From Bacillota bacterium (GTDB lineage: Bacteria > Bacillota > Clostridia > Acetivibrionales > DSM-1351), in assembly GCA_023416275.1 (NCBI GenBank), contig JAEZIB010000008.1, forward strand, positions 1 to 51,446: a stretch of DNA of 51,446 nt, given 5' to 3'. Position 1 is the stretch's first letter, and the number at the start of each line of letters is the position of its first letter. Shown one piece after another: positions 1 to 9,248 of the stretch. The notes under the pieces are model-generated. The model did not search any database, was not told the DNA's origin, and saw only the letters and a program-made list of their open reading frames with translations. Both the position numbers and the translations under genes were made by a program.

Positions 1-2
1 AA

Positions 3-1751
3 CTACTTACTTATATGAATCCATATTTGCCAGCTATTATTATAGCTTTAGTTTTAGCAATTGGTAGTGCTGCATTTTCAATAGCTGGTCCTAAAATTCT
101 TGGAAATGCAACTACAAGCATATTTGAAGGCCTGATTGGCAAGGTTAGTGGAGAGGGAACAGGCATAGACTTTGTTTATATAGGAGAAAAATTATTACTG
201 CTGGTAGGACTATATGCCATTAGCTCCTTATTTGCATTTATTCAAGGGTATACAATGGCGGGTGTTGCACAAAAGCTGTCCTATAGGTTAAGAAAAGAAA
301 TTTCAGAAAAAATAAACCGTATGCCTCTAAAATATTTTGATAAAATAACACATGGTGAAGTTTTATCAAGGGTTACAAATGATGTTGACACAGTTAGTCA
401 AACACTGAATCAAAGCTTGTCTCAGATTATTACGTCAATAACTATGCTGATAGGAATATTGATAATGATGCTTTCTATTAGTTGGTTGATGACGTTGGCA
501 TCAATAGTAATTCTTCCATTATCAGTAGTGTTTATTACATTTATTGTTAAGAAGTCGCAGAAATATTTTAAATCACAGCAGGAGTATCTAGGGCATGTAA
601 ATGGCCATGTGGAGGAAGTATTCAGTGGACATAACATTATGAAAGTTTTTAATGGAGAGAAAAAAGCTGTTGAAACCTTTGACCAGCTAAATAATACTCT
701 TTATACATCTGCGTGGAAATCACAGTTTTTGTCAGGCCTGATGATGCCAATAATTTTCTTTGTGGGAAATCTTGGATATGTTATGGTATCAATTCTAGGA
801 GGCTGGCTGGCAATTAAGAAAACCATAGAGGTTGGAGATATTCTGGCATTTGTTCAATATGTAAGGCAGTTTTCACAGCCTCTTGGTCAGGTTGCACAGG
901 TTGCTAATGTTATGCAGTCAACAGCAGCGGCAGCAGAAAGAGTATTTGAGTTTTTAGAAGAGCAAGAGGAAACAGAGGATATAGAGAAGCCTGTTAGCAC
1001 TGATGGAATAAAAGGCCAAGTAGAATTTAAAAATGTTCACTTTGGGTATAATCCTGAAAGTATAATAATAAATAATTTCTCAGCTCATATTAAGCCAGGA
1101 CAAAGAGTAGCAATTGTAGGTCCTACAGGTGCCGGAAAGACAACAATGGTAAAACTGCTAATGCGTTTCTATGAACTCAATAGTGGAGATATCTATATTG
1201 ATGGAAACAATGTTTCGGATTTCAAGAGAGACGAACTCCGTGATTTGTTTGGCATGGTGCTTCAGGATACTTGGTTGTTTAATGGAACAATTATGGATAA
1301 TATCCGGTACGGAAGAATTGATGCTACTGATGAAGAGGTTATAAAAGCTGCAAAGGCTGCTCATGCTCACCATTTTATTAAAACACTTCCAGATGGCTAT
1401 AATATGGTGCTTAATGAAGAAGCAAGTAATGTATCTCAAGGGCAAAAGCAGCTTTTAACGATAGCACGAGCTATATTGTCTGACCCTAAGATACTGATTC
1501 TTGACGAAGCAACCAGTTCAGTAGATACTCGTACAGAGGTTCTAATTCAAAAGGCTATGGAGAACCTGATGCAAAACAGAACAAGCTTTATAATAGCGCA
1601 CAGATTATCAACAATAAGAGATGCTGATTTGATTTTAGTTATGAAGGATGGGGATATAGCAGAGCAGGGAACCCATGAAGAATTACTGTCAGCAAAGGGC
1701 TTCTATGCTTCCTTGTATAACAGCCAGTTTGAAACTAATGAGGCTTCGTAA
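3..1751 (+). CDS. ABC exporter half-transporter (permease-ATPase fusion), 5' end outside window
   Basis: Membrane-embedded type IV ABC exporter half: an N-terminal transmembrane domain followed by a cytoplasmic ATPase. The frame is open to the window edge and the first visible ATG (15) lies at what should be roughly residue 30-40 of the family, so the true start is upstream. Walker A GPTGAGKTT is at 1119-1145, the signature is SQGQ (about 1431-1445) instead of LSGGQ, Walker B is ILILDEATSSVD and the switch histidine is in IIAHRLSTI. The catalytic glutamate after Walker B is present. SQGQ signatures are common in heterodimeric multidrug exporters, whose partner is usually the adjacent upstream gene; that partner would lie outside this window. 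The substrate cannot be told from sequence. Confidence 0.93.
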   Translation, partial: LLTYMNPYLPAIIIALVLAIGSAAFSIAGPKILGNATTSIFEGLIGKVSGEGTGIDFVYIGEKLLLLVGLYAISSLFAFIQGYTMAGVAQKLSYRLRKEISEKINRMPLKYFDKITHGEVLSRVTNDVDTVSQTLNQSLSQIITSITMLIGILIMMLSISWLMTLASIVILPLSVVFITFIVKKSQKYFKSQQEYLGHVNGHVEEVFSGHNIMKVFNGEKKAVETFDQLNNTLYTSAWKSQFLSGLMMPIIFFVGNLGYVMVSILGGWLAIKKTIEVGDILAFVQYVRQFSQPLGQVAQVANVMQSTAAAAERVFEFLEEQEETEDIEKPVSTDGIKGQVEFKNVHFGYNPESIIINNFSAHIKPGQRVAIVGPTGAGKTTMVKLLMRFYELNSGDIYIDGNNVSDFKRDELRDLFGMVLQDTWLFNGTIMDNIRYGRIDATDEEVIKAAKAAHAHHFIKTLPDGYNMVLNEEASNVSQGQKQLLTIARAILSDPKILILDEATSSVDTRTEVLIQKAMENLMQNRTSFIIAHRLSTIRDADLILVMKDGDIAEQGTHEELLSAKGFYASLYNSQFETNEAS

Positions 1752-1851
1752 TAATAATTATGGCAATTTTACGGGTGAAATTATATGCTCAGCTTTCCTT
1801 TATATAAATGGGAATTGAGGATTAGCCTTGCAAATAAGTTTAGTAATTAGG
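1752..1851. other. AT-rich spacer after the ABC gene
   Basis: No ORF, promoter or hairpin is convincing here. It only separates the ABC gene from the foldback element that begins at 1852. Confidence 0.5.
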
Positions 1852-2122
1852 TAACTCAACTTTCCCAGTTGAATTATAGGCGTTCAAAATTATCAATGGA
1901 AAGTTTGGTAGAAATAATTGCATGAATTAGTTGGCAAATCGAAGTTTTTTTGATGGAAAACCGACACAATGTCGGTTTTAGCACACCATGAACCATGGAT
2001 GGTGAATGTGGAAAGGCGGCTAAAATGCTGAGATGAGCCATTACTAATTCGAGCAACTTTTTCGGCAACAAACCATTGATAAGTTTGAACGTTGATAGAT
2101 TTTCTGTATGGGAAAGTTGAGT
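1852..2122. repeat. Foldback (MITE-like) element, repeat family R1 copy 1
   Basis: The outermost 15 bases, AACTCAACTTTCCCA at 1852, recur as a perfect reverse complement ending at 2122. A second inner inverted pair, CGTTCAAAATTATCAATGG and its near-complement, lies about 30 bp inside. The centre contains the palindromic stretch ACCATGAACCATGGATGGT. Parts recur at about 5640-5770 and, inverted, at 31038-31169. No protein is encoded, and I could not fix a target duplication. Confidence 0.75.
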
Positions 2123-2159
2123 TGGGTAAATAATAAAATCAGAATAATTCTATTAAAAG

Positions 2160-2206
2160 AGCTTACACTTTTGAAAGATACAATTTCAGAAGGTAAGCTT
2201 TTTTTT
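2160..2206 (+). terminator. Rho-independent terminator
   Basis: AGCTTAC pairs with GTAAGCT, extended by an inner TTTTGAAA/TTTCAGAA pairing with a G-U, followed by eight T residues. It probably ends transcription of the ABC operon, even though the foldback element lies between. Confidence 0.8.
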
Positions 2207-2229
2207 ATGATTTAATAAAAAAATTAAAA

Positions 2230-2556
2230 ATGCAGATTAACGTATTAATTCAAGTCTTCTATGTTTTGCTAAATACTATAGGATTTGCACCTGGATTTTA
2301 ATAAGCAGAAATGAATATGAGAAAATGGAAAAAGTGGGTTGTAAGACTAATTGCAGTAGCATCTTACAGTGTTCTGGTATACCAGCTTAGTATCAATAAA
2401 TGCACAAAATCTGAATTCTGACAAATATACTTCGTGAAGAGGTAAATGCTGTAATTTCTAGTGGTATAGAGGCAGCAAAAGATAATGTCCTAAATTAATT
2501 CACGATGAATTTGTAAAATTAATATTGGGTAAATTAATTGAAATACTAAAAAAATA
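2230..2556 (+). pseudogene. Degenerate small ORFs, origin unknown
   Basis: Three short reading fragments follow one another in different frames: a 23-codon ORF at 2230, a 36-codon ORF at 2311 starting MNMRKWKKWVVRLIAV with one hydrophobic segment, and an open stretch from about 2420 to 2556 that reads TNILREEVNAVISSG and, after a frame change, ends in LGKLIEILKK. This looks like one or two small genes broken by frameshifts. The size and one-helix pattern resemble small phage genes such as holins, but I cannot name a family. Confidence 0.35.
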
Positions 2557-2615
2557 AAATATTGAATTGCTTATATGCAGTACATTAATAGTAATAGAAT
2601 TTTTAGGAGGCATTT

Positions 2616-5246
2616 ATGAGGAAATCTGCTTTTATTTTAATTATCGGCATAGTATTAACATTATCATTTACTGTTTTTGCTGTTATTAAGTTAAATGTTG
2701 CAAATAAACCATCAGATGCTTTAATTGATAATGATAACTTACAAAACATATCATTATCACAAATGGTTAATAGCAAAAATTTATTTGATAAAAATTCTAT
2801 CACAAAGCAAAAAACATTGAGAAACGGCAACTTAGTAGATAATGCTACTTATTCTGTTAGTGACTTTATATCTGTAAAGCCAAATACAGAATATATAAGT
2901 AATAAAACAATCCTCATTAATTATTTTGATAATAACAAAGACTTTTTAAGCCAGATTTCTGTAAAGGGTGAAGTGGCAATAAAAACTCCAAGTAACGCTG
3001 CATATGTAAAATTAGCTGTAATTTCAACTAGAGTTGCAGCCCTTCAATTTGAGATTGGAGATAAATGTACAGAATATGAAGATTATAAGGGCGAAAAAGT
3101 TTCGTCTAATGAAGCACAAGATAAATTAAAGTCCTTATCAATTTTGAATGGAATCGAAAAAAATTTAAAAATTGCATTTGTAGGAAGTAGCATTACGTGG
3201 GGAGATGGATTTTTAGATAGTAGCTTTGTAGGTCATGTAGATGATTATTTAAGAAATGAATTGGCTGATACAATTATGCATTATAACATGACATATGAAG
3301 GGACAAAAACAATTATATCTAATAAAAAATTTTATAAAGAAACAGCAACAAAACTGTCTGGTATAGCTAGTACAGTTGATTTTAAGTTATCAGGAAATGA
3401 GCTGTCTTTATCTTATTGCAAAGAACGCGATAATGCAGGTGCATCTATAGTTGAATTATATGTAGACGAAACATTATATGATTCATTTAGCACATACAAT
3501 AAAGAACCTAATGGCAAAGAACAGAAAAAATTTACTGGCGACGGAAAAACAACGATGTTTGATTTGGGAAGACCCTTTACGTATGGACATATTGTAAAAA
3601 TAGATGGTGTGACTAAAAATGGTGATATTAATACACAAGGGTTAGACGCTAAAATGCCTGTTGGAAATGATTATATGATTATTCGAAAATATAGCACTAA
3701 TGCAACTGGTAATACAGAAGTACATCATTATGTATTATTTTCAAAAGCTCCAGCGGATGGAGTAAAGATAGTAGTTGATTTTAGTTATGGTGAAAATATA
3801 ATTTATGCCAAGACTACAATTGGAGAGACTGCAGCAGGGGTTAATAGTCCGTTAGAAAGTAGATACGGTGACGGAAGTGACATTGGAAACCCAAAACAGT
3901 TAGCGACAGGATTAGATTTTAGATATACTGACTCAAGAGCTGTTAAAACATGGAGGTTTACAGATAAGAAAATACGAAACATTAAGTTTAAAATAAAGAG
4001 TCTGGACCCTAGAGTAGATAAAGGATTGCCGACTTTTATTATAAACTTTGCAACAAACAGATTTCATCATATAATGAATGCTGGTATTGGAGGTAGTGAT
4101 TCGAGAGAATTTTTGAACAACAAAACAAAAAAAGGAATTCCTGATTTAATAAAATTTAATCCTGATATAGTAATATTTGAAAGTGGTACAAATGATGATA
4201 AGCATTGCTCGTTTGTAGCTTACAGAACAATTAAAGGGTTAAAAGAGAATCAAGTTAGAAGGCTTACAACACTTTGGTTGAAAACTTGTTCTTATGTAGG
4301 AACTGATAATTATACAATAGAAACAAGTGTGTTAAAAATTGCAGATGCAACAAGTAGAAGTTTAGCCATTAATCCGAGAGGAGTTACTTTTGGAGATGTA
4401 AAAGCAGGTGATATTTTAATTATTGGTGACTATCATGGCGATAATAGGGAAATGCAAGCTAGAGTTATAGATAGATGGGATAGCAAAAAATATATTGCTT
4501 CATTCAAAAAACCTTTGCAATTTAATGGAATGTTTGGCTTAAATTCACCTACTGATTTAATTGGAAAAGATGTAAGAATTAGAAGTCTTGATAATTTTGA
4601 AACACCATATATAGGGTGCATTGACTCTATACGGGATTATAATCCTGAGGTTAAAATTGGTCTTTTAGATACTGGGCTATCCAATTACAAGAGCAGAACA
4701 TTATTAGGGTATCCTGAAAAAATAGCTGATGTTGCAAGAACAAAAAATTGTACTCATATAAAGTTGTATGATTTGTTATCTGACTGGCAGTATTCACAAA
4801 AAAAAGATTTAACCGCATACTTAAATACTGTAAACAATACAACAGCAGATGGAAGTTCAAGTTATAACCTTGTAAAAAGTTCAGGAAAAGACTTGAATGA
4901 TGCAAGCTTCGGTCTTAGAAATTTTTCTGTCAAAGTAAATGGAATAGAAGTATATGGTGATGGTTGTTATATTGATGGGGGAAGAGGATATTCATTTGCA
5001 CCTGAGCTTAAAGCCTCTGAATTAATTGTAAAGAACTGGAGCACGCGCACACAAAAATTGACAAACATGCCGTTGAAGCTTGTATTTACTAACAATGTTC
5101 CAGTTTTTGGTGCAAAAATTGATGTTACTTGTTCATCGCTTAAGTGGTCGTTTGATGATACGCACATACAGGATCAGGCTGGTGAGGTTTTATACAGTAA
5201 TGCAATCATTGATGGATTGAAAAAGTTAATAATTGAAGCTCTGTAA
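2616..5246 (+). CDS. Large secreted or membrane-anchored SGNH/GDSL-type esterase
   Basis: 876 residues with an N-terminal hydrophobic segment (residues 5-26) acting as signal peptide or membrane anchor. The ribosome site AGGAGG lies 6 bases before the ATG. All four SGNH blocks can be seen: GSSIT with the likely nucleophile Ser192; a glycine block GIGGSDSREF near residue 490; FESGTNDD with the conserved Asn; and a C-terminal DDTH (Asp847, His850) giving the rest of the catalytic triad. The family hydrolyses esters, often acetyl groups on polysaccharides. Between the nucleophile and the glycine block lie some 300 extra residues, probably beta-rich modules, so the protein is about three to four times the usual SGNH length. 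It stands alone between terminators. Substrate is unknown; an extracellular glycan is likely. Confidence 0.8.
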   Translation: MRKSAFILIIGIVLTLSFTVFAVIKLNVANKPSDALIDNDNLQNISLSQMVNSKNLFDKNSITKQKTLRNGNLVDNATYSVSDFISVKPNTEYISNKTILINYFDNNKDFLSQISVKGEVAIKTPSNAAYVKLAVISTRVAALQFEIGDKCTEYEDYKGEKVSSNEAQDKLKSLSILNGIEKNLKIAFVGSSITWGDGFLDSSFVGHVDDYLRNELADTIMHYNMTYEGTKTIISNKKFYKETATKLSGIASTVDFKLSGNELSLSYCKERDNAGASIVELYVDETLYDSFSTYNKEPNGKEQKKFTGDGKTTMFDLGRPFTYGHIVKIDGVTKNGDINTQGLDAKMPVGNDYMIIRKYSTNATGNTEVHHYVLFSKAPADGVKIVVDFSYGENIIYAKTTIGETAAGVNSPLESRYGDGSDIGNPKQLATGLDFRYTDSRAVKTWRFTDKKIRNIKFKIKSLDPRVDKGLPTFIINFATNRFHHIMNAGIGGSDSREFLNNKTKKGIPDLIKFNPDIVIFESGTNDDKHCSFVAYRTIKGLKENQVRRLTTLWLKTCSYVGTDNYTIETSVLKIADATSRSLAINPRGVTFGDVKAGDILIIGDYHGDNREMQARVIDRWDSKKYIASFKKPLQFNGMFGLNSPTDLIGKDVRIRSLDNFETPYIGCIDSIRDYNPEVKIGLLDTGLSNYKSRTLLGYPEKIADVARTKNCTHIKLYDLLSDWQYSQKKDLTAYLNTVNNTTADGSSSYNLVKSSGKDLNDASFGLRNFSVKVNGIEVYGDGCYIDGGRGYSFAPELKASELIVKNWSTRTQKLTNMPLKLVFTNNVPVFGAKIDVTCSSLKWSFDDTHIQDQAGEVLYSNAIIDGLKKLIIEAL

Positions 5247-5332
5247 TATAAAAATGTGTAAATTAATAAAGGAAAGTTAATTTATAAAATGGTTTAGAAG
5301 CTTAAATAACAACACTTATATTTTATTATTCA

Positions 5333-5369
5333 AAAAAGTCATTGCCTTTTAAAAGACAATGACTTTTTG
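5333..5369. terminator. Bidirectional rho-independent terminator
   Basis: AAAAAGTCATTG pairs perfectly with CAATGACTTTTT around a CTTTTAAAAG centre, giving T-runs on both strands. It ends the esterase gene. Confidence 0.85.
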
Positions 5370-5605
5370 AGAAGTTTGTGTATAGGGGTTACCACAAAAT
5401 TTATTTTTAATATTGGTAAAATATGCTGCTTTTATAAGTATCGACACAATTTACTGTTTCATTAATACTTTTATTAAAAAAAATTAATAAAATAAGAAAA
5501 AATTGTATAAAGTAGAGAATAGTTGGCGAAAATTGTAATGTTACCAAATAATTAGCATATGCAATATGTAAAAAAACATGGAAACAAAGCATATTCTAAA
5601 AATAA

Positions 5606-5633
5606 ACGGTTAATATCTATAAATATTAACCGT
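5606..5633. repeat. Perfect 11-bp hairpin
   Basis: ACGGTTAATAT and ATATTAACCGT are separated by 6 bases. There is no T-run on either side. It may belong to the adjacent repeat copy or end the minus-strand DUF1015 transcript weakly. Confidence 0.6.
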
Positions 5634-5639
5634 CTACAA

Positions 5640-5770
5640 TTAACAAATTTAATGAAGTGTTTATTAATTTGCAAAAAACGACATGATTCTGGTTTGAGAA
5701 CCATGAACCATGGATAGTAAATATGTGTAATGGCAAAAACGCTTAGAATGAACAATGCTAGTACCGAGCG
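5640..5770. repeat. Diverged copy of repeat family R1
   Basis: The segment AACCATGAACCATGGATAGT (from about 5699) and the flanking TTTGCAAA and GAGCGATTACT blocks match the centre of the foldback element at 1852-2122 in the same order. The terminal inverted repeats are not clear, so this is a decayed or partial copy. Confidence 0.55.
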
Positions 5771-5794
5771 ATTACTGATATAGATATACTATAC

Positions 5795-5862
5795 AGTCAA
5801 TTACGGTTCAAAGCTTTCGCTTCGCACGATATGCTATCGGTTTTAATCGAAATATACTTTTT
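5795..5862 (-). repeat. Short repeat R3, inverted copy
   Basis: AGTCAATTAC is the reverse complement of the GTAATTGACT core found at 25502 and 32245. All three copies lie beside small GC-rich hairpins (here GCTTTCGCTTCGCACG and CGATAGC-type pairings). It lies between the R1 copy and the DUF1015 stop codon. Confidence 0.4.
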
Positions 5863-5870
5863 CGGGCTAT

Positions 5871-7178
5871 TTAGCGTATTTTTCTGCACTCTAAATAGAA
5901 ACGCTTTTCTTCAGCTTCTCCCATTGAAAAAGTTTTTCTAGGAAGAGCACCATCTAAAATAACTGTTTTGAACAAATCAGTTTTGTTCATTGGAGGAAGA
6001 TAAATTCCCATGTTGCCAGGTTGTGAGCCAAGCTTTGTGACAACGTCATCACCATGGATATAATCAATTTTTACCTCTGGATGAGCTTTCATATAGTCAT
6101 CTAAAAAGGTCTGCAGCGTTCCCACTTCAAGATTGTTTTTAGGATTATTTATTGTTATGCTGCCTTTGCTTGATTCGGTAATGTACTGGAATGTGTGACC
6201 ACTGTTGCACTTTTCAGCACAGGAGCTGTTTGAGTAAAAAGAGCTGAATTCATTTATAAGCTCATCAGCATTTACATTGAATAAAACTCTATGTATTGGC
6301 TCGAAAACAAGACCATCATCATGTACATTCACAAGCTCAACTAAGGCAAATCTTGCAGGATGATTTTGCTGCTCCTCAGCTGATAGAGTAGTCTTTACAT
6401 TTTCCCAATGTCCTTTTGCAGATGCAAGAGAATGGTTTCCATCACCTACAGCAAATAGTAAAAGCTCTTTATCGCAGCCAATGTCGTATTTCTTGCAGAA
6501 ATTGTCCAGCTGCGCCAGCTTTGACAAGGAATTTGCAATGGAAGAGATGTCGCCTTCATCAGATATTTTATAACCTTTGATATGTCCTCCGTCCATCATT
6601 AACTCAAAATCATACAATTTTTCTAAGTTGTCTGATTTTTCAAAAAGTGGCTCAATAACTGTTTTATCAGGGTCATCAATCAGAACCATTATATGGGGTA
6701 ACTCAATTGGAGCGTTCTGACGGATTTTAATTCTAGGTGGCAAACGCTCTATAACTGTTCCCTCAGTAGCTCTAATTAGTGTGCTAGAGCCTTTGGTATA
6801 GTCGTAGCATTCCAAATCAAGTGCAAGCATTAAGCCCTTTCTAGATTGGCTATGAGATGTCTTTCTGTCAACTAGGATAAAACAATTATCCAATTCACTG
6901 ATAACCTTTTCGTCTATGTACTTTTTCATGTTTTCATTTATTTGGGATATCCTGTTGTCGCTATCACCGTCTTCCAAGTACACCTCGGGGAATATAATGC
7001 TGAGAGTTGATGGTTTTCCACAGGTAATATCTTCTACATTTTTCCAGTAGTCTCGCTCTGAAGTATATTGGTCACAGGCTACTACTGCCCAGCTGCTAAA
7101 ATCAGTGTCTTTATTGGGGAGCATAATTTTTGGAATATGTACACCTAATTGGGATAAAACTTTATTTGAATTACTCAT
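5871..7178 (-). CDS. DUF1015 family protein
   Basis: 435 residues, a soluble cytoplasmic protein. The N-terminus (GVHIPKIMLPNKDTDFSSWA then VACDQYTSERDYW) and the internal VGDGNHSLASAKGHWE block are hallmarks of the DUF1015 (PF06245) family. The GDGNHS motif resembles the active segment of ParB/SerK-like folds, and in many clostridia these genes lie beside serine-biosynthesis genes; neither neighbour here supports a serine role, so the function stays open. The start is set by a GAGGTGAT ribosome site 5 bases before the ATG. It is transcribed alone on the minus strand, convergent with the esterase gene, with repeats rather than a clear terminator after its stop. Confidence 0.85.
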   Translation of the reverse strand: MSNSNKVLSQLGVHIPKIMLPNKDTDFSSWAVVACDQYTSERDYWKNVEDITCGKPSTLSIIFPEVYLEDGDSDNRISQINENMKKYIDEKVISELDNCFILVDRKTSHSQSRKGLMLALDLECYDYTKGSSTLIRATEGTVIERLPPRIKIRQNAPIELPHIMVLIDDPDKTVIEPLFEKSDNLEKLYDFELMMDGGHIKGYKISDEGDISSIANSLSKLAQLDNFCKKYDIGCDKELLLFAVGDGNHSLASAKGHWENVKTTLSAEEQQNHPARFALVELVNVHDDGLVFEPIHRVLFNVNADELINEFSSFYSNSSCAEKCNSGHTFQYITESSKGSITINNPKNNLEVGTLQTFLDDYMKAHPEVKIDYIHGDDVVTKLGSQPGNMGIYLPPMNKTDLFKTVILDGALPRKTFSMGEAEEKRFYLECRKIR

Positions 7179-7660
7179 AAAATCACCTCATAAAAAATTT
7201 TTAAAAGCTTATATTGTAAAAATTATATTCAATACCTAAACTTACAAAGTCTGATTACTGGAGAAACCTTGATGAAACTAGATAAACTATTACATTAAAG
7301 AGTAGAACATTTGCTTTCCTAACAATATAATTTAACTTGTCATTTTATAAAAGGTACGGTGTTATCTATCTGTAAATTTTACAATAATCTGTGTTCTAAG
7401 TCAATTTTCATGTTAGCAAATGTCTTACAATGAATAAAAAAGTCATTACTATTCAACAATTTAATATTAACTCAACTTTACTACATATAATGTCTATTGG
7501 TGCGGGAGACCTATAAATTGTTTGTTGCCAAAATAATTACGACGAAAAACAACATTTAGAATTACCAATATTTTTATTTTGAAATGTTTGAATTATTTAA
7601 ATAACTAAAACAAATAATAAACATATTATGAAAGTGATAAGTGAAATGTGGTGATTTATT
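7179..7660. other. 480-bp divergent intergenic region
   Basis: It separates the divergently transcribed DUF1015 and PRC-barrel genes and should contain both promoters. It is AT-rich. I see no strong -35/-10 pair, ORF or hairpin, only a TTAACTCAACTTTAC stretch at about 7467 that faintly resembles the R1 terminal repeat. Confidence 0.4.
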
Positions 7661-8194
7661 ATGATTAGAAAATATAGTGATGTATTGGGTTTACCTGTTA
7701 TATCTGCTAAAAATGGTATGAAAATAGGGACGTTGAAGGATGTTGTGTTCTGTAAATACAATAAAGGTGTTCTTGGATTCATAATAGAAAAGGAAAGCCA
7801 TAGCTTAAAGGGAAATGTGGTTATGCTGCAGGATGTATTAAGCCTTGGAAATGATGCACTTATAATAGATGATTCTGATAACCTGATAGAATACAGAAAA
7901 ATAAAAAAAACACCCGAAATGCTGGAAAGAATGCAGCTTCGCGGTTTTAAAATATATACACATTCAGGAAATGATATAGGAATAGTTAAGGATATCCTTT
8001 TTGACTACAAGACTGGAAAGGTTGAAGGAGTACAGGTTTCTGACGGTTTGCTTCAGGATTTATTAATGGGCAGAAACATACTTCCATTTCTTGGCAGAAT
8101 TGAAATAGGTAATGAGAATATCTTAGTTGATAATGAAGCAGTTGAAGAGATGATGAATACTGGTGGTGGAATTAGAAGCCGCCTGGAAAACTAA
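7661..8194 (+). CDS. PRC-barrel domain protein (two repeats)
   Basis: 177 residues, cytoplasmic. Two PRC-barrel-like halves are visible: residues about 5-75 (GLPVISAKNGMKIGTLKDVV followed by GVLGFIIE) and about 85-165 (FKIYTHSGNDIGIVKDILFD followed by KVEGVQVSDG). This matches the YlmC/YmxH and photoreaction-centre H-subunit fold used in RNA metabolism and sporulation-related proteins of Firmicutes. The ribosome site is GTGGTGAT, 6 bases before the ATG. In clostridia such genes often sit before small membrane proteins and AI-2E permeases, as here. Binding partner unknown. Confidence 0.8.
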   Translation: MIRKYSDVLGLPVISAKNGMKIGTLKDVVFCKYNKGVLGFIIEKESHSLKGNVVMLQDVLSLGNDALIIDDSDNLIEYRKIKKTPEMLERMQLRGFKIYTHSGNDIGIVKDILFDYKTGKVEGVQVSDGLLQDLLMGRNILPFLGRIEIGNENILVDNEAVEEMMNTGGGIRSRLEN

Positions 8195-8206
8195 TTTTTT
8201 AGAAAA

Positions 8207-8335
8207 CCTCCATGTCCATTTAGGTAACTTCAAACAAATTGAGTGGTGTTAAAAAATAGTTTAGCTTTGTGAAGCAGTGGTTCTCCAACTGATGGTTTCA
8301 TTAAATTTTGAGCTTAAATGGAGTGTGGAGGTTAG
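8207..8335. repeat. Foldback repeat family R2, copy 1
   Basis: CCTCCATGTCCATTTA at the left end is an imperfect reverse complement of TAAATGGAGTGTGGAGG at the right end, followed by TTAG. The right half (CTCCAACTGATGGTTTC then AAATTTT) matches 9035-9060 closely, linking it to the other R2 copies. Confidence 0.6.
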
Positions 8336-8594
8336 TGTAAGAAATGCAAAGAGTTAAGGTGATATCCCTTAGTCACAGCTTGTAATTGGCTATTGCTGTT
8401 TATTAAAGGTATTTTTGTGGCTAAGTTTATTTATTTTATTAACATTGTAATTTTTGAAAACATATCTTTAGGAAATTTACATGTTTGAAGCTGCTTTGCT
8501 AAATGTGGATTTACTCACTTTATGGTTATTAATTTAATAAGGTGATAGAACCATTATTAATATACAGCCCCTTTGTGGTTTAGGAGGTGATTAG
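8336..8594. other. AT-rich leader of the small YtxH-like gene
   Basis: No ORF or clear hairpin. It probably carries the promoter of the gene at 8595, but no box stands out. Confidence 0.4.
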
Positions 8595-8768
8595 ATGAAA
8601 TTTGCAAAAGGAATACTTATTGGAGGATTAATTGGAGCATCTATCAGCGTTCTTACAAATCCTGATATAGTAGACCCTCACATGAGAAGAAGACTTATAA
8701 AGTCAGGGAAAAAAATAGTACGCAGATCAGGTAATGTATTTGGAGACATGATTCACATGTTCAGATGA
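8595..8768 (+). CDS. Small basic protein with one glycine-rich membrane segment (YtxH-like)
   Basis: 57 residues: MKFAKGILIGGLIGASISV, then TNPDIVDPHMRRRLIKSGKK and a basic tail ending IHMFR. A perfect AGGAGGTGAT ribosome site lies 5 bases before the ATG, which makes it a real gene despite its size. The glycine-zipper helix followed by a basic cytosolic tail is typical of YtxH-type small envelope proteins. It lies between the PRC-barrel gene and the AI-2E permease, an arrangement seen in clostridia, but long repeats separate it from both. Confidence 0.75.
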   Translation: MKFAKGILIGGLIGASISVLTNPDIVDPHMRRRLIKSGKKIVRRSGNVFGDMIHMFR

Positions 8769-8831
8769 TTTTACAACATGAAAAGGATACCATTTAAAAA
8801 GCTACTAATGAGGTAAATTTATATTCAGGCA

Positions 8832-8923
8832 GGTCGTTGCAAAGCATTAATAAAGTCAATTTCTGAAGCAATAATATTACACACAGTTTGCAGCTTCTTT
8901 GTTGATTTTGACTTGCAGCGACC
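8832..8923. repeat. Large imperfect stem-loop
   Basis: GGTCGTTGCAA at 8832 pairs with TTGCAGCGACC ending at 8923, extended by AAGTCAA/TTGACTT and GAAGC/GCTTC pairings inside. It lies directly after the small gene and has no terminal T-run, so it is more likely a foldback element than a terminator. Confidence 0.6.
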
Positions 8924-8929
8924 GTCTAG

Positions 8930-9247
8930 CCTCCTAATAAACATCATTAAAAATAGCTTTCAAAAGCCATCTTTTCTTTGCTATTTGGTCATCGCACATC
9001 GACGGAATGGAGTAGCTATGAGAAGCTGAAGTTTTCCACCGATAGGTTCACCAAATTTTCTTGTTCAACATAGGCGTGGGAGGGTTAGCAGCTCGAAAAC
9101 ATAGTTTATGCTAACACGGTGCTTTTTCGAGCCACAAAAACCACAAGTGGTTTTTGATGGTGTGTTTGGAATGGGACTCAAAAAAGAGGCGTACCGCCAC
9201 GAAAGCTTAACCATATTTTTGTGCCGAAAGTCGGCGTGGGAGGTTAG
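8930..9247. repeat. Compound R2 repeat cluster before the AI-2E gene
   Basis: It runs from CCTCCTAATAAAC to two successive GGCGTGGGAGG(G)TTAG endings (about 9073-9088 and 9232-9247). GCTCGAAAA at 9091 is repeated inverted as TTTTTCGAGC at 9123-9132, followed by the palindrome AAAAACCACAAGTGGTTTTT. The 9123-9247 part matches the element at 29241-29348 block by block. The last copy ends exactly where the ribosome site of the AI-2E gene is needed, so the repeat supplies its GGGAGG. Confidence 0.65.
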
Positions 9248-9248
9248 T

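Noticed and set aside
1874..2071. 65-codon minus-strand open frame
   Set aside because: It lies wholly within the foldback element R1; the inverted repeats, not coding, explain it.
9108..9248. N-terminal extension of the AI-2E permease
   Set aside because: It is encoded by repeat DNA, lacks a ribosome site, and the ATG at 9249 has GGGAGG and begins with the usual first helix.
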